The notes beneath the pieces are model-generated. The model did no database searches and was not told the DNA's origin. It saw nothing but the letters and a program-made list of their open reading frames with translations. A DNA stretch of 64,000 nucleotides from Paenibacillus sp. FSL H7-0737 (GTDB taxonomy: Bacteria; Bacillota; Bacilli; Paenibacillales; Paenibacillaceae): the NCBI RefSeq assembly GCF_000758545.1, contig NZ_CP009279.1, positions 1,612,001 through 1,676,000 on the forward strand, written 5' to 3'. Shown one piece after another: positions 18,821 through 27,342 of this stretch; the stretch's first letter is position 1, and each line of letters begins with the position of its first letter. Made by a program: the position numbers and the translations under genes.

Positions 18821-19999
18821 TTATTTATTACGTCTATCATAAATGGCATCACAAAGGTCAACGGTAAACTGACCCGACATACCTTCTAGTGCAGTATTAG
18901 TAAATGCCACGACACTGAGCCGTTGCTCGGGGTCGACGAACCACGAATGACCATAGGTGCCACCCATACGCCATGTACCCGGGGATTCCGAAGTGTCTGC
19001 GGCGACAGGATCCTTCAGTACCGTAATGCCTAGGCCAAAGCCTCGTCCTGGCCAGAAGGCCATTGGCAGATCACCGATCTGGTTGGTCGTCATATCGTGA
19101 ACCAGAGACTCTGGTAGCAGCGGTGCTCCGCCCTTACGTAATGTTTCCAGCAGCTGCAAAAAATCCCCAGCACTGCCGACCATGCCAGCTCCTCCAGAAT
19201 GATAGGCAGTATCGTCAAGTGCTCGACCAGGGGCAAGCAGGAATCCAGCCGTTCCCTCCATAAAGGCAATACTGTCGGGATCATGTAAAGGACGTGGCTC
19301 TGGAGTATCATTGGCATAGGAAGTAGCCAGTCGTTCTCGATTGACTGCAATAAAACCCGTGTCGCTCATGCCAAGCGGTTTTGTCACGAGTGAATGTACG
19401 GCCTCATTGAGCGGTGTTTCTGTGACCTTTGCAATTACTGCTCCTAGCACATCTGTCGCGATGGAGTATTTCCACTCGGTACCTGGCGTATAGAGGAGGG
19501 GGACAGAGGCAAGACGACGCAAGTTCTCTTCCAATGTGATGCCGGACTGATCCATACCATCTGATACCCCTGCTGACTGATAGGAACCATTCTCTTCTTG
19601 GAAAAATCGGTAAGAAAGGCCTGCTGTGTGCGTCATCAAATGACGAATCGTCAATGTCGCGAACTCGCCATTCTGCAAACGTGGCCGAAACTCTGGGAGC
19701 CAACGATCAACGCGGTCATCCAGCTGTAGTCGACCTTGCGCAACTAATACTAGGGCTGCCGTTGAAACGATAGGTTTGCTAACTGAGGCGAGCCGGAATA
19801 AGGCGTCTTCTTGCATAAGTCTGCTCATCTCGCGGTCGGCAAGACCGGCAGCGCGGCTATAAACCAGTTCCCCATCTATCGCCACTTTAATGACAGCACC
19901 GACCAGGCGCTTGTCAGCAAGGGTTCGATCAATTACTTCATCGATGCGACCTGATAACCATTCTGTATTTATTTTGTTTGAATCCAATATACTCAACAT
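18821..19999 (-). CDS. Serine hydrolase, beta-lactamase-related
   Basis: 392 residues, no signal peptide. The SxxK motif is SVSK (Ser72, Lys75), followed by LTIRHLMTHTAGL, a YSI motif (WKYSIATDVLG) at the YxN position, and THGHSW-like residues (GGTYGHSWFVDPEQ) in the third motif region. This groups it with EstB/LpqH-type carboxylesterases of the class C fold. It is divergent from an Lrp-type regulator across an inverted repeat, so regulation by that protein is plausible. It is only distantly similar to the 12478 hydrolase; the substrate is unknown. Confidence 0.9.
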   Translation of the reverse strand: MLSILDSNKINTEWLSGRIDEVIDRTLADKRLVGAVIKVAIDGELVYSRAAGLADREMSRLMQEDALFRLASVSKPIVSTAALVLVAQGRLQLDDRVDRWLPEFRPRLQNGEFATLTIRHLMTHTAGLSYRFFQEENGSYQSAGVSDGMDQSGITLEENLRRLASVPLLYTPGTEWKYSIATDVLGAVIAKVTETPLNEAVHSLVTKPLGMSDTGFIAVNRERLATSYANDTPEPRPLHDPDSIAFMEGTAGFLLAPGRALDDTAYHSGGAGMVGSAGDFLQLLETLRKGGAPLLPESLVHDMTTNQIGDLPMAFWPGRGFGLGITVLKDPVAADTSESPGTWRMGGTYGHSWFVDPEQRLSVVAFTNTALEGMSGQFTVDLCDAIYDRRNK

Positions 20000-20080
20000 T
20001 CTTCATCCCTTCGGAATAGTTAAAGCCAGGAACACTTTACTATTGTAGGGTTATTATATATAACAAGTTATCTTGATTAC

Positions 20081-20109
20081 ATAAGGCAACTAAGTTAAAT
20101 TAGCCTTAT
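20081..20109. promoter_or_regulatory. Inverted repeat ATAAGGC-N15-GCCTTAT, candidate Lrp operator
   Basis: Perfect 7-bp arms lie in the divergent region between the serine hydrolase (19999) and the Lrp-family gene (20169). The spacing of about two helical turns fits a dimeric regulator of the Lrp/AsnC type. Confidence 0.5.
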
Positions 20110-20168
20110 AACGGTTAATTACAAGCTAGTTTATAGGGGGAACCTTAAATTTAAAGGATGTGATTTTG

Positions 20169-20627
20169 ATGGACCATATTGATAAGCAAATTCTTTTTCA
20201 TCTTCAAAATCAAGCGAGAATTTCTATGACAGAGCTGGGAAAATGTGTCGGTTTATCGCAACCTGCAGTTACGGAAAGAGTTAGGCGTATGGAGGAGAAA
20301 GGCATCATCAGCGAGTATCGCACCATTATTTCCCCTGAAAAAATTGGAAAACATGCTGCTGCCTACATGTTATTTCATTCTAGGGATTGTAATGCATTCC
20401 TTGATTTCTGCCGCTCAAGTCCTGATGTCGTCGAATGTTACCGTATAAGTGGGGAACACAACTACTTATTGAAAGTAGTAACCGACTCTACACGAGCCCT
20501 CGAGGATTTCGGAAATCAATGTGACAAATACGGTACCTATACGATTCTAATCGTGATGTCATCGCCAATCGATCATAAATTTCTTATACCTTCGCTTGAA
20601 GAAGAAAGCATCAACTTGCTGAGTTAG
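20169..20627 (+). CDS. Lrp/AsnC-family transcriptional regulator
   Basis: About 152 residues. The N-terminal winged HTH (IDKQILFHLQNQARISMTELGKCVGLSQPAVTERVRRME) is typical of Lrp. The C-terminal RAM ligand-binding domain is seen in VVECYRISGEHNYLLKV. Such proteins form octamers and respond to amino acids. The frame opens at GTG 20160, but Lrp proteins begin with a short MDxIDxxIL segment and AAGGATGT is better placed for the ATG at 20169. It is divergent from the serine hydrolase and may control it and the MFS gene behind it. Confidence 0.92.
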   Translation: MDHIDKQILFHLQNQARISMTELGKCVGLSQPAVTERVRRMEEKGIISEYRTIISPEKIGKHAAAYMLFHSRDCNAFLDFCRSSPDVVECYRISGEHNYLLKVVTDSTRALEDFGNQCDKYGTYTILIVMSSPIDHKFLIPSLEEESINLLS

Positions 20628-20660
20628 AATTGAACATTACTTCTGCCAGCCCTTCAACGC

Positions 20661-20696
20661 AAAAAGACTCTTCTATATAAATAGAGGAGTCTTTTT
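20661..20696. terminator. Bidirectional terminator, copy 1 of a repeated hairpin
   Basis: AAAAAGACTC and GAGTCTTTTT enclose TCTAT-ATAA-ATAGA. It lies between the convergent Lrp gene and the histidine kinase gene. A 26-bp core (20666-20691) is identical to the terminator at 24318-24353. Confidence 0.92.
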
Positions 20697-20759
20697 GATT
20701 GGAATATTTTTCAGGATAAATGGTTCCACAAATCGTTGTCGGTCCCCTTTACATTCAAA

Positions 20760-21686
20760 TTAATTAGCTAAGACATTGCCAGCATCGCCTAGTTTCCAAC
20801 GGCAGGTCATTATCAGCTTCTCACCCTCCAGTTCGGCTGTCAGCGTGCCACCCATTTTATTCATTAGACTTTTGGCGATGGAGAGACCCAGCCCGGAAGC
20901 TTGAGAAGATCGGGTACGGTCTGCGGTATAGAATCGGTCAAATAAGAGGTTAATATCGCTTCCGGCTAGTTCCTTCGCATCGTTTACTATCGTTAAGTCA
21001 GCTGTTACCTGCCGTCGTTCGAAACGGATTTCCACATACCCGGTCGCGTGTTTGACCGTATTGACAAGTAAATTCTCGACAACCCTCCGCACAGCGGACT
21101 CATCGGCGTATACGGATACATTTTCCTCAGGTAGCCGTATATCCGGTGTAATATTGCGTTCGTTGAAAGAATCGTAAAATCCGACCAGAATTTCCGAGAG
21201 TAGGGCCGTCATCCCAAGCTTTTCGGTATGTAGAGGATAATCTAGCGATTCGATCAAGGAAAGCTCAAAAAAATCATTCAGCAGTGCCTGCAGCCGTTTC
21301 GTCCGATTTTTAACGATGGCAACATATTCAAGTTTTTCATCAGGGGTAATTGACTCATCCTCCAACAGTTGAATATAACCGAAGATGGAGGTGAGGGGGG
21401 TACGGATATCATGTGAAATATTCGCTACAGCCTGACGGAATTCTTGTTCGACACGTTTTCGTTGGGCTTCCGCTTCGACGATTAAATTAGATTGACGATT
21501 GATTTGTCCCGCAAGTGCCTCAAGCTTCTGGTCGAATAGAGCCACATCGATTTTTTTACCGGTTGATCGCTCATTGTAGGTATGCAATTGCCCTGTTATC
21601 CGCCCTAGCTCTCGCCTTAACATCAACAAACGGAAAAGCAGGAGAGCTCCTACCGCAAACAATATGATTGTCAGAATAAGCAACAC
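20760..21686 (-). CDS. Sensor histidine kinase of the ABC/two-component unit
   Basis: 308 residues from GTG 21686. The frame runs further upstream, but AGGAGGTG ends 7 nt before this GTG and the longer version would overlap the permease gene with non-membrane sequence. A single N-terminal membrane helix (1-23) is followed by a coiled segment, the H-box with His92 in NISHDIRTPLTSIFGY, an N-box (ENLLVNTVKHA), and GLGLSIAKSL. There is almost no extracellular sensor, as in kinases that sense through a partner ABC transporter. It is the last gene of the RR-ATPase-permease-kinase operon and should phosphorylate the response regulator at 23467. Confidence 0.9.
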   Translation of the reverse strand: MLLILTIILFAVGALLLFRLLMLRRELGRITGQLHTYNERSTGKKIDVALFDQKLEALAGQINRQSNLIVEAEAQRKRVEQEFRQAVANISHDIRTPLTSIFGYIQLLEDESITPDEKLEYVAIVKNRTKRLQALLNDFFELSLIESLDYPLHTEKLGMTALLSEILVGFYDSFNERNITPDIRLPEENVSVYADESAVRRVVENLLVNTVKHATGYVEIRFERRQVTADLTIVNDAKELAGSDINLLFDRFYTADRTRSSQASGLGLSIAKSLMNKMGGTLTAELEGEKLIMTCRWKLGDAGNVLAN

Positions 21687-21706
21687 TCTCCTGCACCTCC
21701 TATTTA

Positions 21707-22468
21707 TTATTTGATTTCTTTTCTGTGGAATACGAGAATACCGAGTACCCCGGAAACGGCTATTGTCAACAACGGTACAAGTAAAAGCGCTGGCCAATCT
21801 CCACTGTCGATACTGGGCTTACCGATATCGCTCACCAGTTTGAAGATGGAATAATCGTACAAATTACTAAAGAAAGAGATCTTCGAAACTATACCAGCCA
21901 AAACCGTATCGATCATAAGGAAGAAAATCATTGAGAAGCCGATAGTTTTGCCGCTGTCGGTTAGGATTACGGTGAACAGCGCCCCGATGGCTGCGTAACC
22001 AGCTGTGTACAACAACGTTAGCCCGAGGGCTCGCGGTATAAAAAGTGTAGTGCTTCCTTCCGGCAGATGACCGAAGCCCGAAAGCAGCGTGACTTCGACT
22101 GTGCTGACAATAGGAAAGACGAGAGAAATCGCCATGGCCCCAACTGCGAATACGATTAGTTTTGCCGCGAACAGCCGGCCTCTGGTGTTGCCCGAAGATG
22201 CGATCGTCTTCATGACTCCCGTGGAATATTCGTTAGAGATAAAGAATCCAGCCAGAATGGCTACGCCGAATTTAATAATGTAGGCATTGCTTGAAATAAA
22301 GGTAGTCAGAAATTCAGCGCCGGTGATCTGAGGTTCCCCATTGGACCGATGATCAAAATAATATAGCAATGGGTAAGCAAGCGAGAGAACGGAAAGTGCC
22401 AATAGAAAAGTCCAAAATGATCTATTCTTACGGAGCTTGAAAAACTCGACTCTGATCAGATTATACAT
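21707..22468 (-). CDS. ABC-2 type permease (BcrB-like) of antimicrobial-peptide exporter
   Basis: 253 residues from ATG 22468, preceded by GGGGGG. The start codon lies inside the end of the ATPase gene (8-nt overlap), indicating coupled translation. The protein starts MYNLIRVEFFKLRKN, then has six membrane helices with ISNEYSTGVMKTI after the second, the usual ABC-2 signature. With the ATPase upstream it should form an exporter or flippase-like pump that removes peptide antibiotics (bacitracin or lantibiotic type) from the membrane. The substrate class is inferred from BcrAB resemblance and the two-component partners. Confidence 0.9.
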   Translation of the reverse strand: MYNLIRVEFFKLRKNRSFWTFLLALSVLSLAYPLLYYFDHRSNGEPQITGAEFLTTFISSNAYIIKFGVAILAGFFISNEYSTGVMKTIASSGNTRGRLFAAKLIVFAVGAMAISLVFPIVSTVEVTLLSGFGHLPEGSTTLFIPRALGLTLLYTAGYAAIGALFTVILTDSGKTIGFSMIFFLMIDTVLAGIVSKISFFSNLYDYSIFKLVSDIGKPSIDSGDWPALLLVPLLTIAVSGVLGILVFHRKEIK

Positions 22469-23384
22469 TTGGATTCCCCCCAATCCGCTTCGTAAAATAA
22501 CTTTCCAAGTCTTCACCCATAGGCATAAACTTCTCGATCTCGAGGCCTGCAGAGAATAACGCTGTTGATACTTTGCCTGGCTGCTCAATACGGCTATACA
22601 ACTTGATGGTTCCATCCTGCATCACTTCGAAATCGGCCGTACCCAGCTCGTTCTGAATGACGGCTGTTGCCTTGCCCGGATCATCCACTTTGATAAACAA
22701 ATACTGCTGACATTTCTCGTTTAATTCCTCCGCAGTGAGTTGTTCAAGCAACTGACCGCGATGAATAATGCCATAATGACTTGCCATTAAATGCAGCTCA
22801 CTTAGAATATGACTTGAGATCATTATCGTAATGCCAAGCTCACGGTTTAGTCGCTTGAGCAGTTCGCGCATTTCGACGACACCCATCGGATCTAACCCAT
22901 TGGTCGGCTCGTCCAGAATCAGAAATTCTGGATCTCCCAGCAAGGCGATGGCAAGACCTAACCGCTGCTTCATTCCAAGTGAGAAATTCTTGGCTTTCTT
23001 CTTGCCGGCGCCCTGCAGTCCAACTTGCTCTAGCATTCTAGGAACGCAATCTTTGCCGGGAATACCACGTAGAATCCGGTTTGCTTCTAAATTTTCGCTC
23101 GCAGTCATATGGGGGAACAAAGCGGGACTCTCGATAATCGAGCCGATTCGCTTACGAGCCTGGATCAAGGCCTGCTCTTCACTGGCTCCGAACAGCTCGA
23201 TCGTCCCCTGAGTCGGAAAAGCAAGTCCGGTCACAATCCGGATTAATGTTGATTTTCCAGCTCCGTTTTGCCCAATAAAACCATAAATAGAGCCTTTACG
23301 GATTGACAAATTGACTTTGTCCAGCGCTGTATGGCCCTTGAACTTTTTGGATAGCTGATTTGTTTTTAATACATACTCGTACAT
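22461..23384 (-). CDS. ABC transporter ATP-binding protein (BcrA-like)
   Basis: 307 residues. Walker A GQNGAGKST (about 38-46), Q-loop, ABC signature LSLGMKQRLGLA in the form FSLGMKQRLGLAIAL, Walker B FLILDEPTNGLDP and the His switch SSHILSE are all present. The C-terminal 80 residues after the ATPase core are typical of BcrA/lantibiotic-type exporters. AGGAGG precedes the ATG. It pairs with the ABC-2 permease encoded in overlap downstream. A direct repeat and -10 element lie in the 82 bp in front, so this gene probably heads an inducible transcript controlled by the neighboring response regulator. Confidence 0.94.
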   Translation of the reverse strand: MYEYVLKTNQLSKKFKGHTALDKVNLSIRKGSIYGFIGQNGAGKSTLIRIVTGLAFPTQGTIELFGASEEQALIQARKRIGSIIESPALFPHMTASENLEANRILRGIPGKDCVPRMLEQVGLQGAGKKKAKNFSLGMKQRLGLAIALLGDPEFLILDEPTNGLDPMGVVEMRELLKRLNRELGITIMISSHILSELHLMASHYGIIHRGQLLEQLTAEELNEKCQQYLFIKVDDPGKATAVIQNELGTADFEVMQDGTIKLYSRIEQPGKVSTALFSAGLEIEKFMPMGEDLESYFTKRIGGNPNV

Positions 23385-23415
23385 CTCGTCTTGGCCTCCT
23401 TTTCGTGATAGACCA

Positions 23416-23471
23416 AGTATAGAATTGAAAACATAAGAAGAGCTAAAGCCAAATCTTAAGAATGTCTTAAG
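23416..23471 (-). promoter_or_regulatory. Response-regulator-type promoter with 11-bp-spaced direct repeats
   Basis: On the minus strand CTTAAGA-CATT-CTTAAGA (23471-23454) gives two identical 7-bp repeats with an 11-bp period. It lies upstream of a -10 TATACT at 23421-23416. The -35 position, 17 bp above, is poor (AGCTCT), as expected of an activator-dependent promoter. The second repeat overlaps the stop codon of the response regulator gene. Confidence 0.6.
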
Positions 23472-24159
23472 GCTTGAGCCGATAACCTATGCCCCATACT
23501 GTCTCGATAAATTCGCTTCCTGGTGCGGCCTTGGTTAGCTTGCTGCGCAAATTGCTCATATGGACATTGACCGTATTGTCATCCCCGTAATATGGCTCGT
23601 GCCAGACCCTTTCGTACAAATTCGCTTTCGTGAACACCTTCTTAGGGGCCGACAAAAGCAACGAGAGAATCTCAAACTCTAGAGCTGTGAGCGTCAGTTT
23701 CGCTCCATTTGCCGTAACCGACATCGCATCTCGATGAAGTACAAGGCCCTGATGCTGGAGCACGTTAGGCATAGCCGATTGCGCAATCCGCGAATACAAA
23801 CGTAGATGAGAATCGATCCGTGCAGAGACTTCCTCAACGTCGAAGGGTTTCGTAATGAAATCATCCGCCCCCGCCCGCAGGGCAGATACCTTGGTCTGGG
23901 GCTCACCCTTGGCTGAAATGATAATTACGGACATATCGACCCGCCCGGCAATCTTCTCAAGTAGTTCCTCTCCCGACATGCCAGGCAGCATCAGATCCAG
24001 TAGCAGCATGCTCCATTGACGTTGCTCCAGATAGAGAAGTGCCTCCGTTCCCGAGTAAGCAGGTTGGGGGATGTAGCCACTTTTCTTAATAATGTTGCAC
24101 AGCAATCGGTTGATGTCGCTGTCGTCCTCAGCAACGAGAATATGTATCGGGTTATTCAT
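23467..24159 (-). CDS. OmpR/PhoB-family response regulator
   Basis: 230 residues. The receiver domain has the acidic pair EDD at 11-13, phospho-acceptor Asp55 in LLLDLMLPG and Lys in ITKPF. The C-terminal winged helix is of the OmpR type (LTALEFEILSLLLSAPKKVFTKANLYERVW; DDNTVNVHMSNLRSKL; VWGIGYRL). It is the first gene of the set that continues with ABC ATPase, permease and histidine kinase. It probably binds the CTTAAGA direct repeats before the ATPase gene and induces the exporter on peptide-antibiotic stress. The second part is inference. Confidence 0.94.
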   Translation of the reverse strand: MNNPIHILVAEDDSDINRLLCNIIKKSGYIPQPAYSGTEALLYLEQRQWSMLLLDLMLPGMSGEELLEKIAGRVDMSVIIISAKGEPQTKVSALRAGADDFITKPFDVEEVSARIDSHLRLYSRIAQSAMPNVLQHQGLVLHRDAMSVTANGAKLTLTALEFEILSLLLSAPKKVFTKANLYERVWHEPYYGDDNTVNVHMSNLRSKLTKAAPGSEFIETVWGIGYRLKP

Positions 24160-24317
24160 TTAATCTCCTTATTCCACCTAAAATAGGTCATTATTCGGAT
24201 GAATGCCTATTAAATAGGATAGCAGGTTTTAGATTCTGTATCCAGATCCAGCCAATTTCTGCATTTTGGTTATTCAAATCTATATCACCGATTCTGGTGA
24301 GTTCATTTTTATATAAC

Positions 24318-24353
24318 AAAGAGACTCTTCTATATAAATAGAGGAGTCTCTTT
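24318..24353. terminator. Terminator, copy 2 of a repeated hairpin
   Basis: AAAGAGACTC and GAGTCTCTTT enclose TCTAT-ATAA-ATAGA. It lies downstream of the CoA-disulfide-reductase-like gene on the minus strand and upstream of the response regulator. Its 26-bp core (24323-24348) is identical to 20666-20691. Confidence 0.9.
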
Positions 24354-24368
24354 GTGGTGTTAAGGTAT

Positions 24369-26948
24369 TTAGATAAATAGATTATGACTAGATTGATCAG
24401 CTTGACCGAGGTAATATCCTACACCGCCGATTCCAACACCGTCGATCAGTTCTTCACGGGTAATGCCCATAAGATCCATAGACATTTGGCAGGCAACGAT
24501 CTCGACACCTTGGTCGACAGCCATCTGAATCAATTCTTCCAAAGAAGAGACATTATTGTTCTTCATTACAGAGCGGATCATTTTGGAGCCCATGCCCATC
24601 ATGTTCATATTCGAAAGCGTTAGCTTCCGACTGCCGCGGGGCATCATTGCTCCGAACATTTTGCCGATGAAATTTTTGTTCACAGCCACTTTTTCATCCT
24701 TGCGGATAATATTGAGACCCCAGAAGGTAAAGAACATCGTCACTTTTTTGCCGCTGGAGGCTGCTCCGTTGGCAATGATGAAAGAAGCGATCGCTTTATC
24801 CAGATCACCGCTGAATACCACCATCGTACTTGCATTATTAGTTTGGACGGGTTGTGCTCCTGCTGGTTCGGATTCCGCGGTAATGCCTTTGCGCAGATAA
24901 GCTTCAATCATGCCAGTAGGCAGCTTCGTTAATTGCAAAAGCGTGTGCTTCGACATGCGAGCCCATGCCTTAATATCTTCATAGAATCCCGGATCGGAAG
25001 CCGTTACCTTCAAGACTTGCCCGTCCAAGAGCGGGTCCATGCTCATCTTGACTTGGATCAGCGGCCCAGGGCAGCATAGTCCGCAAGCATCAAGCACGGA
25101 ATCAGGTGTTAGATTCAATTCTTGTTCGGCAGGGGTGGATATAGATGCGCTGGTGTTGGCTGCGAAAGCTGTAGTATTGGTATTGGCTGTAGCAGTCCCA
25201 CTCCCAGTGCTAGTGTCAGTCCCCGCCGGTGCTCCCGTTGCTGCGATTTCTTTACGGACTGCTGAAATGCCTGCGTTTGGCGTCAGGCTATCTTTTTTTT
25301 TAGGCGAATATTTGCTCAGTTGATACGTCTTATAGCCTCCGGTCAGATTCTTCACACGGAAACCTTTTTGCTGCAATATCCGGGAAGCCGTGTAGCCTCT
25401 AAGTCCAACTTGGCAATACACCCATATTTCTTTATTAGGGTCAAACTCGGCTAGACGACCACGCAGATCATCCACAGGGATGTTAATGGAGCCTTCAATA
25501 TGACCGTTGGCATGCTCGATTTCCGAACGTACGTCAACTAAAATGGTATTGTTGTTGTCACGACCTTCTAAATCCTTAGGAACGAATACTGTAGTCATGC
25601 CTTTCAAAATATTTTCAGCAGCAAAGCCAGCCATATTCACTGGATCTTTAGCAGAAGAGTAAGGAGGGGCATAAGTAAGCTCCAATTCCGTTAAATCAGT
25701 GACCGTACCTCTAAAGCGAATCACTGTAGCGATATCGTCGATACGTTTATCTACTCCACTGTAACCCACAGCTTGTGCGCCGAGTACTGTACCTTTTGGA
25801 TCAAAAATCAGCTTCATAGATATTGGAGTTGCTCCCGGATAATAAGTTGCATGAGAGCTTGGATGTACGTAAATCACGTGATATGGTAAGCCCAAACGTT
25901 GTAATGTTTTTTCGTTATTGCCGGTAGAAGCACCCGTGACTCCAAAAACCTTAATAATAGAAGTCCCTTGTGATCCTTTGTAAGTAGTGCCTAGACCGCT
26001 GACGTTGTCCGCAGCAATCCGTCCTTGCTTATTGGCAGGACCAGCTAGTGGAATAGCAGTTTTAGTTCCGTTCACGAAATCAACCACCTCGACCGCGTCA
26101 CCTACTGCATAGACCTGATCCAAATTTGTTTCCATGCGCTCGTTGACCAAGATATGGCCGCGTGGACCGAACTCTAAACCACTATCCTTCAGGAAAGAGG
26201 TATCCGGCGAAACGCCGATGGCCAACAGAACCATATCACTTTGAAGCACAGTGCCACTTGCCAACTGAACCTCTATTTGTTCACCCACTTCTGCAAACCC
26301 CTGGACCATATCGGAAAAAATAAGATTAACGCCATGCTCGTCGAGCTCTTTTGCCAAAATAGAAGACATTTCAGTATCGAACGGAGCTAAGATTTGTGGA
26401 CCCGCCTCGATCAAGCTTACTTCCAGACCTGCTTCTCTGAGGTTCTCCGCCATCTCAACACCGATAAACCCACCACCGATCACAACGGCGGAACGAGTGC
26501 CTTCGGCTGCGACTTTGGTTTTGATTTTGTCGGTGTCGGGAATGTTGCGCAGCATGTGAATTTTGGAACTCTCGATACCAGGTAGATTCGGACGAATCGG
26601 TTTAGCGCCGGGTGATAAAATAAGCGCATCATAGCTCTCTTCATAGGAGCCTTTTTCTATACTTTCTACTCTTACTTTCTTGTTCACAGGGTCGATAGAC
26701 ACCACTTCACTTTGAATCCGAACATCGATGTTAAAACGTTTATGCATCGCCTCTGGTGTCTGAACCAGCAGCTTGGAGCGATCCTGAATGGAACCTCCGA
26801 TATAATAAGGCAGTCCGCAATTGGCAAAAGAAATGTACGGATCACGTTCAAACATGATGATATGAGCCTCTTCATCTAATCTCCGAAGCCTGGCGGCCGC
26901 TGATGCGCCTCCTGCAACTCCTCCGACAATCAGTACTTTTTTACTCAT
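24369..26948 (-). CDS. CoA-disulfide reductase-like flavoprotein fused to rhodanese, TusA and DsrE domains
   Basis: 859 residues. Residues 1-310 form a FAD/NAD(P)H disulfide reductase with VLIVGGVAGGASAAARLRR, active Cys44 in FANCGLPYYIGG and the second nucleotide site VVIGGGFIGVE. Residues 330-450 are the dimerization domain. A rhodanese domain with catalytic Cys512 (WVYCQVGLRG) follows at 455-545. An Ala/Thr/Ser/Asn-rich linker spans 565-610. Next come a TusA/SirA domain with CGLCCPGPL (Cys626 reactive) and a DsrE-like domain at about 705-859 with a Cys in IVACQMSMDLMG. CoADR-rhodanese fusions reduce CoA disulfides or persulfides; the added sulfur carriers suggest in-protein relay of sulfane sulfur. 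Clustered with an ArsR regulator and three rhodaneses. Confidence 0.93.
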   Translation of the reverse strand: MSKKVLIVGGVAGGASAAARLRRLDEEAHIIMFERDPYISFANCGLPYYIGGSIQDRSKLLVQTPEAMHKRFNIDVRIQSEVVSIDPVNKKVRVESIEKGSYEESYDALILSPGAKPIRPNLPGIESSKIHMLRNIPDTDKIKTKVAAEGTRSAVVIGGGFIGVEMAENLREAGLEVSLIEAGPQILAPFDTEMSSILAKELDEHGVNLIFSDMVQGFAEVGEQIEVQLASGTVLQSDMVLLAIGVSPDTSFLKDSGLEFGPRGHILVNERMETNLDQVYAVGDAVEVVDFVNGTKTAIPLAGPANKQGRIAADNVSGLGTTYKGSQGTSIIKVFGVTGASTGNNEKTLQRLGLPYHVIYVHPSSHATYYPGATPISMKLIFDPKGTVLGAQAVGYSGVDKRIDDIATVIRFRGTVTDLTELELTYAPPYSSAKDPVNMAGFAAENILKGMTTVFVPKDLEGRDNNNTILVDVRSEIEHANGHIEGSINIPVDDLRGRLAEFDPNKEIWVYCQVGLRGYTASRILQQKGFRVKNLTGGYKTYQLSKYSPKKKDSLTPNAGISAVRKEIAATGAPAGTDTSTGSGTATANTNTTAFAANTSASISTPAEQELNLTPDSVLDACGLCCPGPLIQVKMSMDPLLDGQVLKVTASDPGFYEDIKAWARMSKHTLLQLTKLPTGMIEAYLRKGITAESEPAGAQPVQTNNASTMVVFSGDLDKAIASFIIANGAASSGKKVTMFFTFWGLNIIRKDEKVAVNKNFIGKMFGAMMPRGSRKLTLSNMNMMGMGSKMIRSVMKNNNVSSLEELIQMAVDQGVEIVACQMSMDLMGITREELIDGVGIGGVGYYLGQADQSSHNLFI

Positions 26949-26954
26949 GATGTT

Positions 26955-27239
26955 TTATTCCTCCCCTAAAAATAGCTGAATTAGATGTTTGATTTTCTCG
27001 TCTTTAACAGAATAGTTAATTTCCAGTCCATTACGTTCGGTTTCGACAATGCCTAGAGCTCTAAGCTTCTGCAAATGCTGGGATACCGTAGATTGTGGAA
27101 GGTCGAGACAGTCCTGCATGAAGCTAACGTTGCAGCTGCCTTTTTCAAGCAGACCTTTAATGATGCACAAGCGAACGGGATGAGCGATTGCCTTTAGGGT
27201 TTCGGCGGTTTGATTATAGGCTTTGAAATTTTTGTCCAT
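26955..27239 (-). CDS. ArsR-family repressor of the sulfur-transfer genes
   Basis: 94 residues. The winged HTH is clear (LKAIAHPVRLCIIKGL; MQDCLDLPQSTVSQHLQKLRALGIV). Three cysteines, 25, 36 and 44, lie in or near the second helices; none is near the C-terminus. Persulfide sensors of the ArsR fold (SqrR/BigR type) use paired Cys, so sulfane-sulfur sensing by this protein is plausible, but their usual C-terminal Cys is missing. It lies 6 nt before the flavoprotein gene in the same operon and is divergent from the rhodanese genes, with a 38-bp dyad between. It probably represses both directions. Confidence 0.88.
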   Translation of the reverse strand: MDKNFKAYNQTAETLKAIAHPVRLCIIKGLLEKGSCNVSFMQDCLDLPQSTVSQHLQKLRALGIVETERNGLEINYSVKDEKIKHLIQLFLGEE

Positions 27240-27261
27240 GGTTATGAACTCCTCGCTTTAC

Positions 27262-27299
27262 AATATCCTTATATCGTAATATTATGATATAGTGATATT
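27262..27299. promoter_or_regulatory. 38-bp dyad: operator between ArsR gene and rhodanese genes
   Basis: The inner 20 bp (ATATCGTAATATTATGATAT, 27271-27290) matches its own reverse complement at 18 positions. The outer arms AATATC (27262-27267) and GATATT (27294-27299) share the same center, 27280.5. It lies midway between the two divergent start codons, as expected of an ArsR operator. Confidence 0.7.
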
Positions 27300-27342
27300 A
27301 AAATCAAGTTATTTTTTAAAAAAAGAGAAGGAGAGATGCTCG

